Translations under genes and position numbers: made by a program | In this document: positions 40,571 to 46,586 of the stretch, in pieces | Layout: each line of letters starts with the position of its first letter | Numbering within the stretch: the first letter of the stretch is position 1 | IMG/VR virus record: IMGVR_UViG_3300030090_002649 | Location: 1-46,586 of that record | Length of the DNA stretch: 46,586 nucleotides | Strand: one strand, 5' to 3' | From: a virus | The notes under the pieces: generated by a model | Databases searched by the model: none | The model's input: only the letters and a program-made list of their open reading frames with translations | What the model was told of the DNA's origin: nothing

Positions 40571-41521
40571 TTACTTCCAAGGATTTTTACTATTAAAATT
40601 CCCTATCATAGTGTCCATAATCTTGTCTTCCATACTTCTTCCATCAGTATTACTTTGCCCAGAAGGCATCACACCCATTGGTGATGGTATTTGCTGAGCT
40701 TTTTGTACTTGTTGAAAGTTTGTACTAGGTTCAGGCTGGGCAGGTTGCTGTTGAGCACCACCCTTTTGAATCCTATATAATTGGACAAGGTTATCTATGT
40801 TTAACGAATTAGGGTCTGACATTGTTTGCATAAAATCTGCAGTCTCAGATTCATTCATACCATAGTGACCCATAACATGTTCTTTGATTTGATTAGCTTG
40901 AGCATTTCTTTGCTGAGCAGCTTGTTGTCTTTGAGCTGCCGCTATTCTATCATTTTCCATGCTTTGGAATTTTTCTTCCATAAGAGCACTTTGATATTGA
41001 GTCTTTAACGTATTATATTCATTTATGTTATCTCTCCATTCCTCTACTTCGTCTAAATACCTAGCACTTTCGCTATTAGAATCAGCATATGCTTCTTCTC
41101 TATTGAAATTTCTAGGTCTTTCTGGTCTATCAGGAGGCGCAGGAAACTCATCAATCCCTTGTTCCACATACTGTTCAGGTTGTTGTAAATCTTGCGGTGT
41201 CCTTGGTAAAGCCTCATTAAGACTTTGTCTAAGGTTTGCATTTTCACTTTTTAACTTGTCAGCTTGTGATTGCCAGTATTGATATCTTTTTACATCATTA
41301 CTAACTTCTTCAGGTTGAGTTGATTCTTGTTGAACTTCTGCAGGTTGTCCAGTTTCTGGAGCTGCTTGAGTATTGCCTTCATCACCAGATGTGAAAGCGT
41401 CATTGATATTTGAAGAGCCTTCGTTCACCACATCTTCACTGCCAAAGACAGCTTCTTCCAAACTTTGAAAAGTCTGTTCGTTACTTTGAGGGGTATCTTC
41501 TTGTATATTTTCTTGTGACAT
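40571..41521 (-). CDS. Capsid scaffolding protein candidate (316 aa)
   Basis: Highly acidic and Gln-rich with a disordered N-terminal 70 residues (EDTPQSNEQTFQSLEEAVF, PAEVQQESTQPEEV), then coiled coils (YWQSQADKLKSENANLRQSL; LMEEKFQSMENDRIAAAQRQ). The C-terminus is positively charged and short (MIGNFNSKNPWK), as usual for scaffolds that bind coat protein by a basic end. Position between portal and capsid gene supports the call. No protease gene or domain is seen, so the scaffold may be expelled rather than digested. Confidence 0.7.
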   Translation of the reverse strand: MSQENIQEDTPQSNEQTFQSLEEAVFGSEDVVNEGSSNINDAFTSGDEGNTQAAPETGQPAEVQQESTQPEEVSNDVKRYQYWQSQADKLKSENANLRQSLNEALPRTPQDLQQPEQYVEQGIDEFPAPPDRPERPRNFNREEAYADSNSESARYLDEVEEWRDNINEYNTLKTQYQSALMEEKFQSMENDRIAAAQRQQAAQQRNAQANQIKEHVMGHYGMNESETADFMQTMSDPNSLNIDNLVQLYRIQKGGAQQQPAQPEPSTNFQQVQKAQQIPSPMGVMPSGQSNTDGRSMEDKIMDTMIGNFNSKNPWK

Positions 41522-41523
41522 TT

Positions 41524-43749
41524 TTATTTCTTTCTCCTTTTAGCTGCCTCTTTTCCACCACGAGAGGGTGAGCCTATTTTTTGTGCAGAATCTCTTATCT
41601 GCTGTTTTACAGTGGATAGACTGTCATCGAGTCGTTTTTCATAAATCGTACCTGCTGCTTTAGCTTTATTGCTAACGCCATCCATGTTTGATTTAAACTT
41701 CTCAACTTCAATCCTTTTCCTAAGGTTAACTGCTTCTCTATCTCTAGATTGCATATCGCCTTTAAGTTTTTTAATTTGCTCTTGAGCACCTTGAAGTTGT
41801 TGTTGCAATTGCTGTATTGTATCAGTTCTTTGCATAACTCCTTCCATGTCAAATATTTCAGTCTTTTTAAGAACTTCTTGTCTATCAATAAGTCCTTTAG
41901 AAAAAGCGTCCATATAAAATTCAAGTTCCGCATATCTATTAGACGGAAGTGTTGAACCTGTTACTACTATGACATCATATTTCCCAACAGCTATATTATT
42001 AAAAATCTTTATTTCACCAGTCTTGTCGTCATACATTCTTTTATTAACCATATATTCACTCATAGAATTATTAGGTTGAACAACTCTAAATACTTTTTGT
42101 TCAGTATATAGTTGTTGCATTAAAGGAATAGCTATTTGGCCTAAACGACTTAATGCTGCCTCTATATCGGCAAGCTTAGACTTCATTTTTCTTTGACCAA
42201 ATTCATCAATACTTATAGTAGCTTTATATGTCTGAGGTGCTGCTTGAGCATTACCCATCATCATTTCATATAAACCTAAAGCATGGTCAATATCATTTTT
42301 TGCAGTTGTTTCATTTTGATATAATTCATTAGGAAGAGGGGTAGGCTGAACTGGTACTGGAGCACCATCAGTTGGGTCGTATGGTATTGCTACACCAGGT
42401 TGCGCCCACTTTTCTTCAAAATCTTTCATATCAACACTACCTTCTGGGACAAGTATTTTTGTATTTGTACTAGTAGTAGCGTGTGCAATTATCAAAGAGC
42501 GTGTTTTATTTATATATTCTTGCAAACCTTTAACAAGCCTTACGTCAGAAACTGGATAAGGAGTTCTTGTATGTATGTTCATTATAGGAACTAAAGGATA
42601 GTTTTCTATTGGTAATATCCTTGAATATAACTTTGTATCACCTATAATAACACATTGTTTGACTCTTTTCATTGTTACTTGAACAACTTCTATTAAACCT
42701 TCTTTTAATAAATCGTGATATACTAATTTTAGCATACTCACTTCTTGAGGACCTTTTTCTTCGTATTCTTTAATACTAGCCTCATCATAACCAGCTTCTT
42801 TCATCATATTTAATTCTTGCAAATGTATTTGGTCCATTTTTACCACTAGCTGAGCATATAAATTTAATGCCTTTTCTTCATCTGGTATTAATTCACCATT
42901 TATTTTATAAGCTGGTTTTTTTAAATATTCTTGAAAAGCTTCTTCATTTAACAAATCCTCTTTGCCTGAAAACTTTTCAAAAATTCTAAATTCTTCTACA
43001 TCTACTTTATAATATCTTTCATAACCTCTAATATATTCTTGATTATCTAATCTGCCGACATCTTCTGGAAATGTCACTTGACCATCGTCTTCTCTTGTAG
43101 TAGCAGGTGCATTCCAATCATTGCTCCAGTTTCCTCCGCCAGCATTTTTAATCTTTTTTTCATACATAGGCCATAATTTAACAGCCTGTTCTTTTGTAAA
43201 AAGCTTTGATATAATAATGTTTTCAGCATCATCAAAAAATCTACTTCTACTATTAGGGTCAACATATACATCTAATGGGTCCACATCGTGAAAGCATACT
43301 TCACCTTTACCCATATCTTTAGTAGAATCTTGGTATACATGCAAATAGCCTACGCCCATAACGTAATAATCATCAACAGCTTGTCTTACCACTGTTCTTC
43401 CGTCTGATACATCATACATATAAGCTAATAAATTACTCATTACTTGAGCTATTTTATTATCAGAATCTTCTCTAGGAGCGCATCTAAACGCTGGTCTATT
43501 AGAAGTAAGCATAGCTTTAGCTGATTCAACAGCAGGATGTATTCTATTAATAACAATAGGTGCTTGACCTCGAGATTCTAAAACTCTTCTTTGCTCAGCG
43601 CTCCATTGTTTACCTAATCTAAACTCTTTATCTTCCTTAGCTTGAGCTGCCCAAGTGTCTCTTTTAGAAGAATACTTTTGATATAAATCCTGTGTTTCAG
43701 TAACTATACTTTCTGTATTATCTAAATTGTCTTTTTTATTATATTCCAT
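41524..43749 (-). CDS. Portal protein, P22 gp1-like (741 aa)
   Basis: The start region (KRDTWAAQAKEDKEFRLGKQW, RGQAPIVINRIHPAVESAKAML, NRPAFRCAPREDSDNKIAQVM) carries the usual P22-type portal blocks: a WxxxxxxDxxFRxGxQW-like segment and IVINRI. The wing and stem follow (YPLVPIMNIHTRTPYPVSDVRLVKGLQEYINKT). The C-terminal 100 residues are a long coiled coil (QQLQQQLQGAQEQIKKLKGD) and a Lys/Arg-rich end. It forms the dodecameric DNA entry ring. The length is normal for this family. It is two bases upstream of the scaffold gene and 16 bases downstream of the terminase. Confidence 0.85.
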   Translation of the reverse strand: MEYNKKDNLDNTESIVTETQDLYQKYSSKRDTWAAQAKEDKEFRLGKQWSAEQRRVLESRGQAPIVINRIHPAVESAKAMLTSNRPAFRCAPREDSDNKIAQVMSNLLAYMYDVSDGRTVVRQAVDDYYVMGVGYLHVYQDSTKDMGKGEVCFHDVDPLDVYVDPNSRSRFFDDAENIIISKLFTKEQAVKLWPMYEKKIKNAGGGNWSNDWNAPATTREDDGQVTFPEDVGRLDNQEYIRGYERYYKVDVEEFRIFEKFSGKEDLLNEEAFQEYLKKPAYKINGELIPDEEKALNLYAQLVVKMDQIHLQELNMMKEAGYDEASIKEYEEKGPQEVSMLKLVYHDLLKEGLIEVVQVTMKRVKQCVIIGDTKLYSRILPIENYPLVPIMNIHTRTPYPVSDVRLVKGLQEYINKTRSLIIAHATTSTNTKILVPEGSVDMKDFEEKWAQPGVAIPYDPTDGAPVPVQPTPLPNELYQNETTAKNDIDHALGLYEMMMGNAQAAPQTYKATISIDEFGQRKMKSKLADIEAALSRLGQIAIPLMQQLYTEQKVFRVVQPNNSMSEYMVNKRMYDDKTGEIKIFNNIAVGKYDVIVVTGSTLPSNRYAELEFYMDAFSKGLIDRQEVLKKTEIFDMEGVMQRTDTIQQLQQQLQGAQEQIKKLKGDMQSRDREAVNLRKRIEVEKFKSNMDGVSNKAKAAGTIYEKRLDDSLSTVKQQIRDSAQKIGSPSRGGKEAAKRRKK

Positions 43750-43765
43750 CTACGTAATTTACGAA

Positions 43766-45268
43766 TTATAAAGTCATCCAATCAAGACTTTTATTCGGTT
43801 TCCTCCATTCTTCGTCTGAAATTCTTTCAAATTCTTTCCTTCTGCAAGGTTTTGCACCATCTAATGCAGTCCATATAGAATCCATTATATCATCGTGCTT
43901 TCCTTTAGGGTATGACAAAAACTCTCCTTGAGCATGTGTATCTTCTGCTCTAAAATAAAATTGTCCTTTTGCAAATATAGGTACTAAAGACAAGAGTCTT
44001 TCTGATTTAGCATTTCTAGGCTTGACACCTGATTCTAATCCTGGTATATAAAGATTTTCTTCTCTCATTATTTCTCTTACACCAGTTCTTAAAGCTTCTT
44101 GATACCCCACTGTCTCTATTTTAACTCTTCTTGGTTTATATTTTTTATAATAATCTATAATCAATTTAGGTTGTTCAGCAGGAGATATTCTGTTCCTATA
44201 GATATCAACAACATATTTATTATTTTCACTATCAATACCGATAATACTAATAACGAAATAATCAGCCCTAGCACTAAGAGAAGATGCAGGGTCCACACCA
44301 GCATACAATTCAACAGGTTTAATTTTTTCATTTTCTTTATCTCCATAATTTTGAACTAAACAATTCTGACCTTGTATTCTTTTATACTCCCAATTATGTA
44401 TTTTAATCCATGCAGGTTGAAAAGGAGCATCATCAGGAGATTGAGCTATGTTCATATACTCCTGGAAAAATCCATTTATATTACCAACAGATTTAAACTC
44501 TTCTTTTATACTAAGTATACGTTCTTTTGGAAACCTTTCAGGCCATATACTCTTTTCATCATCATCCCATATAGAAAACCATAACACATTCCAAGCGCTT
44601 GACTCTTTAGCCCAACATAAAAAACAATCTTCTGATATAACTGTTCCAATCATAGCTATCTTGCCTTCATCTGATAAAGATGGTATAACTGCTTCTGTTA
44701 ACCATTTTCTATTTTTAGCTCTTGCTTCTGGTGTGTATGCATTAAGCTCAGATTCAAAGTCATCTACTATGATTAAATTAGGACGAGTATCTCCTTGCAA
44801 GAATCCCCTAACTCTTTGACCTGTTCCAACAGCAACCATCCTAGTCCCATTTGCTAATACAATATCAGTATGAGTCCATTTGCTAGCTGTTTCAGGACCT
44901 AGGTCTCCAAATATTTGTTTAAATTGAGTGCTATAAGTCAAATGGTATTTTATTCTAGAGAGGAAGTTAATAGACTGAGCTTGTGATTCTGATATAATAA
45001 CAATAAACAATTCTTCATCTGACTTTTTAAACGCTGCTTTCCATAAAGGATATATCAATGTAGTTACAGTAGATTTAGCCGTACCCCTCGGTGCAGCTAT
45101 CAATACTCTTCTTTTTTCATCATTTGCTAAATCTTTATAAATATTAGTATGAAAAGGAGGAGTGCTCTTCTTTAATGCAGTAGGAAAACAATATTTGCCA
45201 AATAAGGCCATATTGCTCTTTAACTTTTTAAGAGCTTGTAATTGCTCGTACTTTTCTTCGTAGTCCAT
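43766..45268 (-). CDS. terL: Terminase large subunit (500 aa)
   Basis: The ATPase domain has Walker A APRGTAKST (59-67), Walker B LIIVDDFESE (D169, D170, E172) and a GTV coupling motif at 208-210. The RNase H-fold nuclease has AGVDPASS (D326), VKIETVGYQ (E385) and KHDDIMDSIW (D459/D460, D463). Residues are complete, so the protein should be an active packaging motor and headful or site-specific nuclease, docking on the portal. It lies directly upstream of the portal gene. I cannot infer the packaging mode from the window. Confidence 0.9.
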   Translation of the reverse strand: MDYEEKYEQLQALKKLKSNMALFGKYCFPTALKKSTPPFHTNIYKDLANDEKRRVLIAAPRGTAKSTVTTLIYPLWKAAFKKSDEELFIVIISESQAQSINFLSRIKYHLTYSTQFKQIFGDLGPETASKWTHTDIVLANGTRMVAVGTGQRVRGFLQGDTRPNLIIVDDFESELNAYTPEARAKNRKWLTEAVIPSLSDEGKIAMIGTVISEDCFLCWAKESSAWNVLWFSIWDDDEKSIWPERFPKERILSIKEEFKSVGNINGFFQEYMNIAQSPDDAPFQPAWIKIHNWEYKRIQGQNCLVQNYGDKENEKIKPVELYAGVDPASSLSARADYFVISIIGIDSENNKYVVDIYRNRISPAEQPKLIIDYYKKYKPRRVKIETVGYQEALRTGVREIMREENLYIPGLESGVKPRNAKSERLLSLVPIFAKGQFYFRAEDTHAQGEFLSYPKGKHDDIMDSIWTALDGAKPCRRKEFERISDEEWRKPNKSLDWMTL

Positions 45269-45272
45269 TAAA

Positions 45273-45392
45273 CTAGTATTTAATATCTACTTTTTCGTTT
45301 TTATAATTTTTTCCAGTTCCTTTATACTTTTTCTTTTTTTTCTTTTTAGGTCTTCCAACGTTACTTCCATAAGTTCCTTTACCCTGTGGCAT
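45273..45392 (-). CDS. Tiny basic protein between terminase genes (39 aa)
   Basis: From the ATG at 45392 (CGGAGGAATAATT upstream), 39 residues read MPQGKGTYGSNVGRPKKKKK, then KYKGTG and NEKVDIKY. The MPQGKGTYGSxxGRPxKKK start is shared by many short phage proteins encoded near head genes. It is highly basic and probably binds DNA or a nucleoprotein surface. It ends four bases before the large terminase ATG. Function not established. Confidence 0.7.
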   Translation of the reverse strand: MPQGKGTYGSNVGRPKKKKKKKYKGTGKNYKNEKVDIKY

Positions 45393-45394
45393 AA

Positions 45395-46141
45395 TTATTC
45401 CTCCGTAATTGTAGTTTTAGTGGCTATTAACTTATCTTCAGTTTCCCTGAGTTCATCAATAAGCTTAGTATTGCTAGTAGCTTCAATTTGCTCTGTAGTT
45501 TTAACAAGATGTTTTTCTTTCATTCCATGCATATCTTGCAAATTATCTACAGCTCTCATTAAATTAGTAACATCGCCTTTAGCTTTAGCTGTTTGTATAG
45601 TATCTTCTAATAGTTGAAGGGTATATTCTTCTGTTAACCCGTGTTCTTTTAATAATGATTGTAACTCGTCTCTTACCATATCTTTAAACTTCTCCTTCTT
45701 CATTCTTCTCTTCCACATGACTTTTTGATTGTCAGTAGGATTATCTAGAACGTGTTCTATTGCTTTATCATAATCCATAGTCTGAGCATAGACCATGGCT
45801 AGATTTTTCATTTTTTGCCCGTTAGACAAGACTTCCCATTGAGTCTTTCCCGAAATGGTCGTATTAGACTTGCGACCACTCGCCTTAAGACTAACAGACT
45901 CATACTTAGGATTAAAAAAAGTGTAGCCATAAGGATAGCGAACATAAATGCTGGTAGGGTTATAAACGGACTTGGAGATGACTTTGGCAACGTAATTGTC
46001 GTCCGATATGCCGTATTCTCCCTCTCCCGCTTCTCTCCAGTATCTGTATTGAATATTCTCACTATCTGCTTCTTCTTTTTTAAATATTTTATATGTCGTA
46101 GGAGCATTATCCCCTTTATGATGTATGTCTATAGTGTACAC
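45395..46141 (-). CDS. Putative terminase small subunit (248 aa)
   Basis: The first 100 residues form a beta-rich part unlike a classic small terminase (IHHKGDNAPTTYKIF, SIYVRYPYGYTFFNP). Residues 120-220 are helical: DKAIEHVLDNPTDNQKVMWK, then LLKEHGLTEEYTLQLLEDTIQ and DVTNLMRAVDNLQDMHGM, a pattern often seen in phage small terminases downstream of a helix-turn-helix. Position one small gene upstream of TerL strengthens the call. It would recognise phage DNA and start packaging. The unusual N-terminal part may be a fused domain. Confidence 0.6.
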   Translation of the reverse strand: MYTIDIHHKGDNAPTTYKIFKKEEADSENIQYRYWREAGEGEYGISDDNYVAKVISKSVYNPTSIYVRYPYGYTFFNPKYESVSLKASGRKSNTTISGKTQWEVLSNGQKMKNLAMVYAQTMDYDKAIEHVLDNPTDNQKVMWKRRMKKEKFKDMVRDELQSLLKEHGLTEEYTLQLLEDTIQTAKAKGDVTNLMRAVDNLQDMHGMKEKHLVKTTEQIEATSNTKLIDELRETEDKLIATKTTITEE

Positions 46142-46495
46142 TTATAATAATTCTAAATTTTTCTTATTAAATTTAGGACCTATCCATTGATTTACTTTGC
46201 CAGGATTAATTTCCATTAGCTCATCAAAAGTCTCCCAATCAGTCTTATGAAAATCATCTGTAAGATTATAACCATCTTCATAAAACTTTTTAGTAAATGT
46301 TCCCTTAGGAGCAAAAGCTTCACTTTCTAAAGGTCTTATTTTGGAATTTTTAGAACCACTTAAAGTATTAATAGATTTTGTTATCATTGATTCTACTGAG
46401 CCTTTATTAGGACTTTGATTTGCAAGCATTCTAAGACCTTTTTTATTTCCAGTTTTAACTAACTTCATTACTAGTCTTGCCATTGCTAATTGCAT
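46142..46495 (-). CDS. Protein of unknown function upstream of terminase genes (117 aa)
   Basis: The basic, helical N-terminal half (MQLAMARLVMKLVKTGNKKG) is followed by a Ser/Asn-rich linker and a charged C-terminal part (GTFTKKFYEDGYNLTDDFHKTDW; NPGKVNQWIGPKF). No known motif. ATG with GGAGG seven bases upstream. It ends one base before the start of the putative small terminase, and is thus likely a head or packaging accessory. Function unknown. Confidence 0.55.
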   Translation of the reverse strand: MQLAMARLVMKLVKTGNKKGLRMLANQSPNKGSVESMITKSINTLSGSKNSKIRPLESEAFAPKGTFTKKFYEDGYNLTDDFHKTDWETFDELMEINPGKVNQWIGPKFNKKNLELL

Positions 46496-46511
46496 TGTAC
46501 CTCCATAAATT

Positions 46512-46586
46512 TTATTTTCCGTATTTTTTTATATTTTCGTCTACGTTTCTTTGTAAGTTTGATACAAAATTTCTTGAAAGTTCAGG
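46512..46586 (-). CDS. C-terminal end of a gene cut by the window edge
   Basis: The minus-strand frame open to the window edge encodes the last 24 residues of a protein, from PELSRNFV to the Lys-rich end ENIKKYGK, and stops just before the GGAGG of the next gene. It shows that the minus-strand operon continues beyond the window. Too short to identify. Confidence 0.5.
   Translation of the reverse strand, partial: PELSRNFVSNLQRNVDENIKKYGK

Overview
The window is part of a tailed double-stranded DNA bacteriophage genome (Caudoviricetes). It carries a large terminase, a P22-type portal, a scaffold and major capsid protein, head-tail adaptors, very large tail and internal virion proteins, and a phage replication/recombination module. 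It is AT-rich and tightly packed, with many 1-20 base gene overlaps. Almost every gene has a strong AGGAG-type ribosome binding site, so the host is probably a bacterium that uses Shine-Dalgarno signals normally. I cannot name the host. No tRNA, integrase, CRISPR array or insertion sequence is visible. The capsid/tail gene set suggests podovirus-like morphology, which is inference. The last gene is cut by the window edge.

Layout. Positions 1-12085 are on the plus strand and hold small accessory genes, a ubiquitin-like conjugation cassette, replication and recombination genes, an HNH nuclease, a radical SAM enzyme of the spore photoproduct lyase type, and a run of tiny overlapping genes. Positions 12082-46586 are on the minus strand and hold the virion genes. 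Read in the direction of transcription (from 46.6 kb down to 12 kb) they run: small terminase candidate, large terminase, portal, scaffold, major capsid, decoration/adaptor proteins, small membrane (holin-like) proteins, a metallophosphoesterase, a 2648-residue tail protein, a fibre-like protein, two internal/ejection proteins, a 3255-residue giant protein and a final 314-residue protein. The two blocks converge with a 4-base overlap at 12082-12085.

Two features stand out. First, 1384-4750 encodes what looks like a complete ubiquitin-type pathway: a 70-residue beta-grasp modifier that already ends in Gly-Gly, an E2-like protein with a CLD active-site motif, a JAMM/JAB isopeptidase with every metal ligand present, and an E1/ThiF adenylating enzyme. 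Second, the giant virion-region protein at 13026-22793 carries the signature of a two-barrel RNA polymerase: an RxP...ADLDGDE motif (D1599, D1601, D1603), an upstream barrel candidate with conserved lysines, and a bridge-helix-like segment. It also has an N-terminal SLOG/DprA-like Rossmann domain. This suggests a polymerase packaged in the virion, in the manner of crAss-like phage and N4 virion RNA polymerases.

The plus-strand block also contains a series of non-coding hairpin elements, each placed between a stop codon and the next ribosome binding site. They are closed by perfect inverted repeats of 9-16 bp around a structured core of about 40-85 nt. The elements share architecture but little sequence, and they may be regulatory or processed RNAs of an undescribed type. 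No intergenic stretch exceeds 300 bases; the longest (8644-8853) is filled by two of these elements.
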